Assembly (NCBI GenBank): GCA_030142905.1 | Contig: JASJOG010000025.1 | Location: forward strand, 2,445,001 to 2,509,000 | DNA: 64,000 bases | Direction of reading: 5' to 3' | Source: Heliopora coerulea | Taxonomy: Eukaryota; Cnidaria; Anthozoa; Scleralcyonacea; Helioporidae | Part shown: one piece after another, positions 46,001-58,000 of the stretch | How positions within the stretch are numbered: position 1 is the first letter of the stretch | Layout: each line of letters opens with the position of its first letter | Position numbers and translations under genes: made by a program | Notes under the pieces: generated by a model | Told to the model about the DNA's origin: nothing | Databases searched by the model: none | What the model saw: only the letters and a program-made list of their open reading frames with translations

Positions 46001-49000
46001 TCTCTATAAGACGGACGCCAGTGCCAATTGAGCATGTGTTGTTGATGGCAGCCATTCCAGAAGCTTTGTTATTTTTGCTCCTTTTGCTGTCTTTAAATCA
46101 GTTTTTTACAATTGAAAATGCTACAAACAGACGATTAGATATCTCTGCTTATACGTCTGAACATCAAGAAAGGTTTAGTACTGTTTATTATGGTCCGAAA
46201 CGAAGATTTCTCAAGTCGCTAGCGAGATACTCGGCAAATGGCGTCTCGACCTTCAACCTGGTCGTAAATTCTCTTGAGTTGTTGAAGGCTGGCGATGTTG
46301 AATTAAATCCTGGAGACACAAGCCCTACGCATATCAAGCTGCCGGTTAAAGGACTAAGGATTGGACAATGGAATATCGAGCAACTAACAGACTCAAAGCT
46401 TGAACAAATAAACTTGCTATTAACAACGTGCAAGAATGTCGACATTCTATTCGTACAGGAAACTTTCCTGAAGGCTACCAAACCTGACTCTGTCTATAAC
46501 ATTCCGGGCTATACATTACAAAGTCGGGATAGGGGAGGAAATAAATCTGGTGGTGGTTTGTTGGCATACGTTGCCGATGGTGTCAAGGCGAAGAGAAACA
46601 ACGAACTGGAAGATGAAGGTGTTGAATCGCTTTGGTTGAACGTGTACCCGTATAAATCAAACAGGTCAATCTTGATCGGCGCTCTGTATCGTCCACCGTC
46701 TACATTATTGGGCATAGACACTAAAATTGAAGTTTTGGTCGAATCAGTAAATCTAAAGAGCCAAGAGATGATATTGGTTGGAGACATAAACCTTGATTAT
46801 CTCGACCAAATGGCCTATTGTAAACACCGGCTTACAAAAACCTTCAAGAGCTTGAATATGTCTCAACATGTAAACGTAGTGACAAGACCAAAGAGCAAGA
46901 CTTGCTTAGATCACGTCTACTCAACTCATAAGCATTTTATTTCGGACATTGTGGTACCGAACATTGGCCTGTCAGACCATCTACTAGTTTTTGTTTGTCG
47001 GAAATATTTTAACCAAAATAAAGATTCTACTCACAAAACTATAAATTATTCCAACTTCAAAAATTTGGATAAAGAAGCTCTATTGAATGACCTGCATAGT
47101 TCCCCTTGGGACAGTGCCTTTGTATTTGACGATCTGGATGATGTGCTTGATGCACTTGAGTCGCTGTTAAATGAGGCAGTGAGACGGCACATTCCACAAA
47201 AACAAAAGTGCGTAAAGAAGCTTAAGCAGCCTGATTGGATGAATGAACGTATTGTTGAGGCAATAAAACAACGTGATCAAGAACTTAGAAAGGCGCGTAA
47301 AACAAACGATCCGGATGACTGGGCTAAGTTCAAACGCACAAAATGCTTTGTTACTAATGTAATAAGGAAATCGAAAAGAGTTTTCTTTCAAGAGTCAATT
47401 GAAAGAAACAAAGGAATCCCAAGGGGAATTTGGAAAGAATCCATAAAGCAAAGTCAAATCATCGAGCTGATCAAAGAAGATGGTTTTACGGAAACGAACA
47501 AGGCTGGGATGGCGAACATGTTTAAAGAGTATTTCGTTAACATTGCTAGTGATCTACGTGCTACCTCGGATAAAACGGAAATGGATACGAGTAAACTGGA
47601 GGACCTTATTGTAGTTGATTCACTTCCGCCCCGGAAGTGAATAGGTACCTGTGGAGTACAAGGATCAAAGGAAAACATTATCAGCCATAGTAGTTGCAGG
47701 GAAAAGTCCAAATTTGCTTGGAAGAAATTGGATCCAGGAGATTAAATTAAATTGGCACCAAGTGTTTGCAACAACCAGTGAGAAAGCGGAAAGGACCCGA
47801 AATTCCGGTGGTAACACAATCGAAAGTCAAAAGCTAAATGAAATGTTGAAGAAATATCCAGAAGTGTTTCAAGAAGGCCTTGGAACGTTCAAAGCAGCAA
47901 AAGCTAAAATAGTGGTCGATGGGAACGCGAGTCCAAAGTATTGTAAAGCCAGACCAGTACCTTATGCGATCAAAGACAAAATTGAAAAGGAAATGCAGAG
48001 ATTGGAGGAAGAGGGAACGATTGAGAAGGTCATGTTTTCAGAATGGGCAGCACCAATTGTGCCAATAGTGAAGGAAGATCAAACAATAAGAATCTGTGGT
48101 AACTATAAAGTGACGGTGAATGCTGTTTCAAAGTTGGATAACTATCCAATACGAAAAGCAGAGGATTTGTTTACCACCCTGGAAGGAGGAGAAAAGTTTA
48201 CTAAACTAGATCTTAAACAGGCATATCAACAGTTGCTACTACACGACGATTCCAAGAAGTATACGACCATTAACACCCATCGGGGATTGTTTCAATATAA
48301 CAGACTTCCCTATGGAATATCCTCTGCTCCAGGCATTTTTCAAAGGACCATGGAGAACGTTTTACAAGGAATCCCGTTTGTGATAGTTCGGGTGGATGAC
48401 ATCCTTGTGTCCGATCAAGACGATGAACAACACATCGCCAACCTGGAAGAAGTATTGAAGAGGTTTTCTGGTGCGGGATTAAGGCTAAACGAAAAGAAAT
48501 GCATTTTTTTGGCTCCAGAAGTGATTTATCTGGGCCAACGAGTTAATTGCCATGGAATTCAACCTGTGGAAGAAAAGGTGTGAGCCATAACGAATGCTCC
48601 AAACCCAAAAAACACCTCTGAACTAAAGTCATTTTTGGGCATGATTAACTATTATCAGAAGTACTTACCGAACCTTGCAACCATTCTGGCACCCTTACAT
48701 AAACTGCTGCAAAAAGGAGTGTCCTGGAAATGGGGCAGCAGACAACAAGAAGCTTTTGAGATGTCCAAAGATACCTTGAAATCAGCAGAGTTGTTGATCC
48801 ACTATGACAGTAGCAAAGAGTTAATCCTTGCTTGTGACGCATCGCCTTATGGACTAGGGGCAGTATTATTGCATAAATTAGAAGATGGAAGTGAACGACC
48901 GATAGCTTACGCATCGCGAACTCTTACAGTTCCAGAGAGAAACTATGCCCAGTTGAACAAAGAAGGACTAGCAATTGTATTTGGAGTAAAGAAGTTTCAC

Positions 49001-52000
49001 CAATATTTATATGGCAGACATTTTATCATAAACACAGACCACAAACCGCTTCTGGGCCAATTCAATGAAAAAAAACCCAGATACCACAGATGTCATCTCC
49101 GAGAGTACAGCGTTGGGCCTTGATGTTAGCTGCTTACGAATATTCAATAGCGTACAAAGAAGGGCAGGAACACGCTAATGCTGACGCTCTCAGTCGCCTA
49201 CCACTGCCAGATGTACCGAATAACACCGTGACACCTGGCGATAGCATATTTTTGATGCAGGTTTTGGAATCAACTCCAGTCGATGCAGGTCGAATCAAGA
49301 CAGTGACGAGGCGAGACCCGATCCTAGCCAGAGTTTCCAAACTTGTACAATATGGATGGCCTGAACGTTGCTTGGAGGAAGATTTACGTCCGTACTACAA
49401 TCGAAGGAATGAATAAAGCCTTCATGATGGTTGTCTTATGTGGGGCAACAGAGTAGTGGTACCGCCAAGTTTGAGAAGTCAGGTCATCAATGAACTACAT
49501 GAAACACATCCTGGAATCTGTCGTATGAAAGCATTGGCCCGCAGCTTTGTTTGGTGGCCAAGATTGGACGGTGATTTAGAACAGAAAGTCAAGAACTGTA
49601 TCGTTTGTCAAACGCACCGTAAAACACCACCACAAGCACCATTGCATCCGTGGGAGTGGCCCAACAGACCATGGTCGAAGATACATGTAGATTATGCGGG
49701 ACAGTTCCTGGGGAAAATGTTCCTCATAGTGATCGATTCATATTCCAAGTGGATGGAAGTATTCCCAATGAACAACTCAACTTCAAGCGCAACGATTGAG
49801 AAACTAAGAACGGCGTTTGCTACGCACGGTCTTCCCGAAAAGCTAGTTAGTGATAATCGATCGTGCTTTACAAGTGAAGAATTTGAACGATTCCTGAGTA
49901 AGAATGGCATCAAACATGTAAAAACAGCCCCATACCATCCAGCGTCAAATGGGTTAGCTGAACGGGCAGTCCAGACGTTTAAAGAAGGAATGAAAAAGTT
50001 GAAAGAAGGAAGTATTGGAACAAAAGTTTCACGCTTTTTGTTTCAATATAGGATCACACACCAAACTACAACCGGTATAACTCCAGCGGAATTGTTGATG
50101 GGTCTAAACCCTTGTCAAGGTTAGATTTATTGAATCCAGATTTAAGAAGAGTTGAGAGTAAACAGCAAGATCAGAAAGAACGACACGACAACCATGTTAA
50201 AGGAAGATCGTTAAAGCCCGGTGACTTGGTGTACGCGAGAAACTATGCTCAAGGTGAGAAATGGATTCCTGGAAAGATTGAAGAGAGAACAGGACCGGTA
50301 TCATTTGAAGTAGAACTAAATGACAACCAAAGGATAAGAAGGCACCAAGATCAAGTCATCAGCAGAGAAAATAATGAGGTTGGGGAGGATGGAAACCTCA
50401 GAGGAGAAAGCCGAGAGAATTTGACCAGCACGCCGTGGACGGAAAAACCACCGACTAAGGACATTAACGCAGGGGAAGTTCCACAACAAGAGATGTGTTC
50501 TAATCCAGACACATCCCGTCAATACTCAGCAAGAGAGCGACGCAGGCCAGATTACTACGGACAAAGTTAACTTAGCATAAAGTAAAGAAGACAAAACTTA
50601 TCGTTAAATTCTATGTTGTTGGTTGATATTCAAATTGTTGAAGAATTATGTTGTAACTAAGAGGGGAGGAATGTAGTAGATTCACTTCCGTCCCAGAAGT
50701 TGTAAGCAAGCTCGTTTTGATAGTCAAGCAATAAAGGTGACTAGATACTACACTTATCTCTTCTACGCTTGATAATTATACCACTCAATTTAACATTCCC
50801 CCAATGACAGAGCAAGAGACTCTTGAGATGATCGAGGGGTTACCAAGCGGAAAGGCAACAGGTCCCGATGTCATCAGCTTAAGAGTTCTGAAACTGGTTG
50901 GGCCAGCTTTTTGTCACCCTTTAACAAAACTTTTCAATCTGTCCTTGGAAAAAGACTACTTTCCTAGAAAATGGAAAGTTGCGCGTGTTCCCCCCTCTAT
51001 AAAAGACAGTACTCGTGACAGCATGGAAAATTACAGACCCATATCTGTTTTGTCTGTGTTATCCAAACTATTGGAAAAACACGTCGCGCGGGCATATATG
51101 GACTATATGGTGCAAAATGGACTTTTATACCACCTACAGTCTGCATTCCGCGAAGATCACAACACCGAAACTGCCTTGATTAAGGTTACAGATCAGATTC
51201 TGTTAAATTGGATCGTGATGAAGTTATCGGGTTAGTTTTCGTAGATTTTAAGAAAGCTTTTGATGTTGTGGACCATCAACTTCTATTTAAGAAGCTGAAA
51301 TTGTACAGCGCTGGTGATGTCGCCCTGTCTTGGTTTATGTCCTATCTCTCGAAACGCTTCCAATTCGTTGTTCTTAATGGATCGTCATCCGAGCTCCTGG
51401 AAGTCAAGCAAGGCATGCCACAGGGGTCGGTTTTAGGCCCTGTTTTATTCTTGCTCTTAGTCAATGACCTACCGCTACATCTATGCAACTCCTCAGTAGA
51501 TACTTTTGCTGATAATACAACCTTGTCTTTGAATGCACACTATGAAAATATTGCCCAACTGACTAATAATTTAACAGTGATTTACTTTGTCTTAATAAAT
51601 GGTCAAAAGAAAACCAAATGTTCATAAACACAAGGAAAACAAAGACAATGTTAGTTACAGGAAAAGGATAGCAGGCAAGTTGGGCAGCAGTGTAAGCCTG
51701 GATCTAGAGTTAAAGATAGATGGCGTGGTAATAAACAGTGTCACTTCTCAGAAGTTGTTGGGTGTAACTCTTGCCTCTGATATGAGCTACGAGTCTCATG
51801 TGGATGAACTTTCTAAAAAGGTTTCAAAGCGTTTGAGACTGTTGAAGCATATTAGCCCTTACTTAAAGCAATGTCAGCGCGAGATGTATTATACGAGTTT
51901 TATCAAGTCTACCCTTATGTATGGCAGCATAATATGGGACAATTGTAGTAACATGTCTAAACAGTCTGTTCTTAAATTGCAGAAGAGGGCTGCTAGGATT

Positions 52001-55000
52001 ATACTACACGCAGATAGAAAGACGCCATCTGTAACCTTCTTAAATACACTTACTTGGCTACCCTTTTATAAGGAAAGCCTCATTAAGCGTAACATTTTAG
52101 TTTATAAAAGAGTAAATAATTATAATGTTCCAATGTATATACTTAAATCATTAGTTAGAAATTGTGATATCCATAATAGAGCCACGCGCCACAGTAGTTT
52201 TAATTTAGTAACTCATAAGTATAAGAGTGAAACAGAAGGTGGCCGCACCTTTGCAGTCATGACTGCGAAACAGTGGAACGCACTAAAGATTACTCTTAGG
52301 AATCAGGCTTCTATTGGATGTTTTAAGCGTGCTTTTTATAAGTACCTTTTATGTGTACAAAAGGCCACCATGCTCCTTTAAATATGTTTTTGTATATTTT
52401 AGGTAGTTATTAGGGCCACAAGTTTATCAGTAGCTATTGCTTACTGTTATGTGTTTTTACCCTATTGAAATAAAGTTATACTACTACTACTACTACTACT
52501 ACTACATCTCTCTAAGAAGGACAACGGACACTTTGAAATACCGAACGGACAGTTAAAAAGTCCTTTTTTATTGAAACAGGACGCTTTTTAATGACAATGT
52601 GAGTACTTAATTATAACTATAATTTGACCTCCATTACTGTAATTGCATTTATCAATCAAGTCAGCCTTTTTACTTTCAGTAAACTGTTTATGTACATACT
52701 GCTCGTGCTGCACAGTATTCTCTAACAGTTCAGTCGTTCAATTATGCTTTTGCTTTTTGGGCTGAGGCGGATTTTCTGAAGCATCTTTCTTTCTTTTTTA
52801 TTGGTTTCGGAAATCAGCACCGTCCAATATTGCCCTTTCGCTCTCGATGCGTTTTCTCAGCCAATTCACAGCCAGCGTGCTCCCATCAATCACATATTGG
52901 CAGGGCACTTCCAGGCCGTATCCTCCACCTCGATTCACCCTTTCTCCGGTAACCTTGCAAGATAAGGAGCTGGAACGTATTTGCAGAAATTGACTAAGGT
53001 GTTGGGAATATGATAGCGGCACATGGCCGACCACTCTGTTGTCTTTCATGATTGCAACTGCGTACTTGTCCTTTTTATTTAGCAGTTCCCGCATGCAGTG
53101 TAAACTTTCGCCAATGGTAGGTGCCCATTTGTCCTTGTAGACATGGTGTCCCCGCACAAACGAATCGAAGGAATAGCGATCCGCGCCTGACATGATATTT
53201 GGCTTTAAGTGAAGCTAAACAATTCATTCATCCTAGCACGTGCGCTACATGCAACACTGTAGGTAGTCTCACTTCACTGTAGTCAAAAGGTGTGAAATCT
53301 GTCAGTCTTTGACGTGATGCAATGCGGTTCTCTATCAAATTTCATTTCAACAAGTTTCATTTCTTAGTATGTCTGCAGCCGGGCGGTCATGACTAAACAA
53401 GGACGTAGTTACTCTAAAAAGAAAACTCTGACTCTTGAAGAGATAATGCGTGTCTTGGACTATGGTCAAGACCATCCCAAATTAGGCTGCAGAAAAATAG
53501 CCGACGTATTCGAAGTTGGAAAAACTCAGGTTGCACGTGCTTTGAAAGATAAATAAAACATCAGAGCGCAATACGAAGCCTTCGCTTCTGCGGGCATTAA
53601 GCGCTCACGAGAAGCTAAGTACCAGGAAATAAATGATGCAGTTTACAAATGGTACTGTTTGGCTAGAGATGCAATGGTCCCTGTAAATGGTCCGATGATT
53701 TAGGAAGAGGCAACAGCAATAGCAACGAAATTGAACATTCCAGATTTTGCGGACTTCAAAGCTTCAAATGGGTGGCTTGGCCGCTGGAAGGACCACTACC
53801 GTATCAAACAGCGAGCTGTCGAAGGTGAATTAGGACAAGTGCGGTCAGACACAGTAGAATCGTGGAAGGAAAGGGTGAGAGAGTTGTGTAAAGGATACAA
53901 ACCTGAAGACATCTGGAACGAAGATGAAACGGGGTGTTTCTTTCGAGCACTTTTCGAGAAAAGCTTGGCAGAGGAAGGAAGGAAATGCAAGGGTGGCAAG
54001 AAATCAAAACTTAGAATGACTGTCGCATTTTTTGTAAATGCCAAGGACGAGAAGGAAGAGCCAATTGCCATTTGGAAAAGCCAAAACCCAAGATGTTTTA
54101 AGAATCTAAGAGAGAAACAAAGGCCAGGCAACGTAAATATTCCGCCAATCCTAAATCATGGATGAATTCTTAAATAATGATTAAGCTGCTGGAATCGCTT
54201 GACAAAAAAATGAAGGAGGTGCTATAGGCAAATTATTTTGTTCCTTGACAACGCAGGCTGTCACCCTGAGTCTTTGCAGGACATGTTCTCAGACATCAAA
54301 GTTGTCTTCCTCCCTCCCAACACAACATTAAGACTCCAACCTCTAGACGCTGGAGTGATCAGAGCTTTCAAAGTTCGCTATCGAAAACTCCTCCTGAAAT
54401 TCGTGGTTTCCCGTATCAACCGCGGATTATTAGCACCAGATATCATCAAGGAAATAGATGTACTCCAAGCCATACGTTGGATCAAACAGGCTTGGGATGA
54501 GGTGCCAGAGGAAATTGTTCGTAAGTGCTTCGAGAAATGTGGATTTAACGAGGTTATGTGTAATTCAAGGAGTGAGGAAGAAGAGGACCAAGAATTCGAA
54601 GAGCTTGTACGGCGCATCAGTTTGGATGAAACAATGGCTGAACAATATGTTGCAGCTGATGAGGAGGTCCCATCCTGTGAGCCCCCTGTTGATACCACCC
54701 AGTCTGACTGGCGAGAACATTTAAGAAATGAAGCACTCTATCAGAAAGAATCCGAGGTTTCTGTCAGCGAGATTTTGGTAGGAGAAAGCGACGAGGATGA
54801 TGCAGATGTGGACATCGAGCCTCGGACTTCTATTAAAACAACTGCAGAAGCTCTGGGGCGTGTGGACGACTTGACAAAATTTGCTGCCCAACTCCAAGAT
54901 GAAGATCTTGTAATTGCGTTGTGCTCAGTTACGCAGCAACTTGAAGATTACAAAATTGCCAAACAAACGCAATCAATAATCACAGATTACTTTAATTTTA

Positions 55001-58000
55001 ACGACCAAATGAGTGATCTATCCGCACGTAAATAGTCGCTGCATTTCAGCATGTTCAATAATTGCTTTTTGTTAACCGCAAAAACTAATTTCACGTTTGT
55101 ATGTTCCAGTTTGCAACATTACAGCAGTCAGTAATAAATTTGTTCCAGTTTTCTCTTATTTTATTAAATTGTCACCAACAAACGCGTATTTATTGACCAT
55201 ATGGTCAGGTTGACAATTATGTACGGGACTGGTGTCATATTACCTCGAGTCTCTATAAGACGGACACCTTTCTAAGAAAAACAGTTGAGGTCGGTTCTGA
55301 AGGTGTCCGTCTTAGAGAAGTTTGACTGTACATTATTTGAACACTAAAGCCAGTAAATGATTTAAGACCGGCAAACGAAATGGCTTTCTTGGTGCCTGCG
55401 GCTGTTTTCGCTTTTCAGGGCCACCTCAGTAACTCGACAATTTCTGACTTGAAAGAGCAGTTCTCAAAGCTAGCTCGTTGGAATATGCATTTGCCAACTG
55501 TTCACTTTTTGCAGCAACGCTTTGCCGTGGTTCTTTCTGATTTATATGAACAAAAGACGTAAGGGAACCCGCTTGCTGTCAGGACATTTGCCAAGCGACC
55601 AAGTGTACTAAAACGACATTCTTCGCTGAAGTTGAATAGATGCCGATTTGTATAAATCTTGGGACTTTTCACGTTCTGGTAACCACTTACTTGAGCTACA
55701 TAATCATAGGTACGTCTGAATCGAGTAGCTTTAAAATACAAATTCTGCGAAAGGAATTGTTTTGAGCAGCTTTCAAAGGTAGCTTCTCGACTTCATTCTT
55801 CCCTAAGGGAGACTTCTACCAAATATTATTGCCTGGATTTTGCTGGTGTTTATTAGTAAAGTGGAATGAAGATTCTGGTTCATTCATCTCTGTAGGACAA
55901 TTACTTTTGAACATTTTGCAGTATTTAACCATACAGCATTCATGGTCAATTGTTTGAGAAGTGGGATAGCACACTCATCGTCCAGAAAAGGTGTCGAGAG
56001 TGATTTGTGCATGATGACCTTTACCGTATTAGACCAGTAATGCTTTCATCAGGATTTTAAACCTCTCAAGAAAGTTTAAAGTCGCCTTTGTGTAAATTTA
56101 CCGTTGAACCCTTTGTGTTGAGGTGCCACTGAATGCTTAGTTGAGAATACGCAAGTTTGTACGCGATTTTTTCTTTTTTTATTGATGTTTTACCGTGGAA
56201 AAAGTACGTCTTTTACTTCCCTCTTCTCGTCCTTCTTTCGACAAAACTTGCACAAGGTTTGCTTGTCGTATTTTGTTTTATTTTTTGTATTTTCCGATTT
56301 TTGGTCAGCGATAAAAATGCAGAACTCATTCATGTTCTCTTTGTTTATTTCGTCGGTTTCGTAATTCGTTCCATCTTCGTCAACAAGGTGTTGTTCCTCC
56401 GGACGAACACTTAGCATAAATCTTCCTCAAAGCACTTCTAACAGACATTTTTTACCAACTTTGAGATAATATAGAATTTATCAGTTTTTTAAGACAAAAA
56501 ATATCGAAAAAAAAAAATTTCACTCATGAGCTGTCCGTAATGCTGATATCCTACCGGTAACCTTTGAGAATGAGCCACTTTTAAGACGGAAAGCCTGGCT
56601 AACTTTAAAAAATGTTTTTTAAAGCAAAATGAATGAAAAGTTTGATTGGAAAACGACTCGAAATATCTCAAGATCGCAACTAATACAGGGTCTTGCTATG
56701 AACATCCATTGATAAGCAGTAGAATTGTCAGAGTGGATCTCTTATCATTTATTAAACCGTTAAAGGTTATTCTCACCAAACATTTTGTTTTAATAAAACA
56801 GAATAGAAATTTTAAACGTAAATATGACGACAACCAGTTTAAATGTAAAATAATTTCCCGTTTGGGTTGTTAATATTTGTGGCCAAATATTGTGTTTTCT
56901 TTATTGCATTACCTCTTCCAGTTATAGTAAGGATGATTTGTCTTTTTGACAACTTTGAAAAATTATCAATTTTACTTGGATTCTCGGGAGATGTATTGGA
57001 AGGGTGGGCGAGGATTTTTTGCGTACACGTATTTCTAGTATCTTTATAGCTGATGAAGACTGAATTGTCGAAACGCTTAAAAATAAAGAACTAGTACGAA
57101 GTTGCCAGTTATATGTATGTATGTAATTATGTATGTATGTATGTATGTATGTATGTACTAATGTATATTTTCCAAAAATAAATAGTTTACTTTAATTACC
57201 TTCCAATTTGCTCTTCTCGTCAGCATTCCAAGGATAAAAAGTCCTGAAAGCGGTCCAGCGCACAAATTGAACAAACTATAAGTGAGCTTTAAAATAAAAA
57301 GAGGTCTTTGATGTGATGTACCTTTTTGGAAATATCTGGTGCTTGCTAAGAAATAACAGAACATTAACTCTCTAACAGTTCTACATGTATTTGTTTCAGA
57401 GAAATATAATTTAAACTTTTCGTACTTTAAATTCCATTGAAACCTCCATTTACTTTTCTGAACTTAAGCCTAGCGAAGAATTGTTATAAGTATTAATGCC
57501 ATTCTACTGACAAAAAGAGATGATGTCAAATTGAAAAAATATTTAGAAAAACATCTCAATGTTCTTCCACTATTTGCCGTGGAGCAAAACCGACATCATA
57601 GAGTTCTGGGGCCTCCAAAATATAAATAAGACAAGGAATTCTTATTAAGAAATAAATATCATAAAACTATTGATGTTCTAAAACATGAGACTCTACAGCT
57701 TTTGTAGATTTTTTGCTGATGTTCCCATCTTAAATTACTTATTGTCTTCCAAAAAATTTTTCTCTGAACAGATCTTCATAAGTAAAAATTTAAACCAGAT
57801 AATCTACTTTAAATATTTACCTGAATAAGCAACACGACTCTTACGTACTTCAGCACAATGGCCCCCAAAATTATAACAGCACCGTAGATGACTCCTAAAT
57901 CAATGTACTTGGCCATTACTTAATCTTACCAACAAAACAAGGATTATCATGGGAAATAAAACTGCTAGTCAAAAACTAACGAAAGTCTAGAGTATCGTCA

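Larger units (their letters stand above)
47610..50752 (+). mobile_element. Ty3/Gypsy element with 5 bp TSD, 5' part deleted
   Basis: Flanked by CTTAT on both sides (47605-47609 and 50753-50757). The 3' LTR is 50672-50752, only 81 bp, beginning TGTAGTAG and ending ATACTACA. A purine tract (AAGAGGGGAGGA) directly precedes it. The 5' LTR is cut after about 30 bp (47610-47640), and a deletion joins it straight to the end of the protease region, so gag and most of the protease are missing. Confidence 0.87.
46045..52381 (+). pseudogene. LINE ORF: leader, 2A-like motif, AP endonuclease, reverse transcriptase
   Basis: From ATG 46045: a hydrophobic leader, a 2A-like motif (LKAGDVELNPGD, 46285-46320), then an AP-type endonuclease: RIGQWNIEQLTDSK, DILFVQETFLK (catalytic Glu), LIGALYRPPSTL, ILVGDINLDYL, LDHVYST and GLSDHLLVF with the final His. 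The reverse transcriptase half (50804-52381) reads SGKATGPDVISLRVLKL, ENYRPISVLSVLSKLLE, GLVFVDFKKAFDVVDH, MPQGSVLGPVLF and then TFADNTTLS, where the second catalytic Asp of FADD is Asn. Frame breaks near 51220 and 51600 and the Gypsy insertion disable it. Confidence 0.87.
46015..52504 (+). mobile_element. Near full-length CR1/L2-type LINE inside Tigger, interrupted by Gypsy
   Basis: Complete from an N-terminal leader through endonuclease to reverse transcriptase and a (ACT)n tail (52479-52504). Removing the Gypsy insertion (47610-50752 plus one CTTAT) joins the two coding halves in frame. Boundaries in Tigger are where TIR-like AGACGGAC motif sequence stops and resumes. Confidence 0.85.
45895..55328. 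mobile_element. pogo/Tigger DNA transposon with a nested LINE and Gypsy
   Basis: Ends are CAGTCGAACCCCTCAAGACG and, inverted, CAGTCAAACTTCTCTAAGAC, flanked by TA on both sides (45893-45894 and 55329-55330), the Tigger arrangement. Several internal copies of an AGACGGACA motif lie near both ends. Own sequence is 45895-46014 and 52505-55328; between them sits a LINE with an inserted Gypsy. The element carries a HIRAN-domain gene and a transposase in divergent orientation. Confidence 0.85.
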
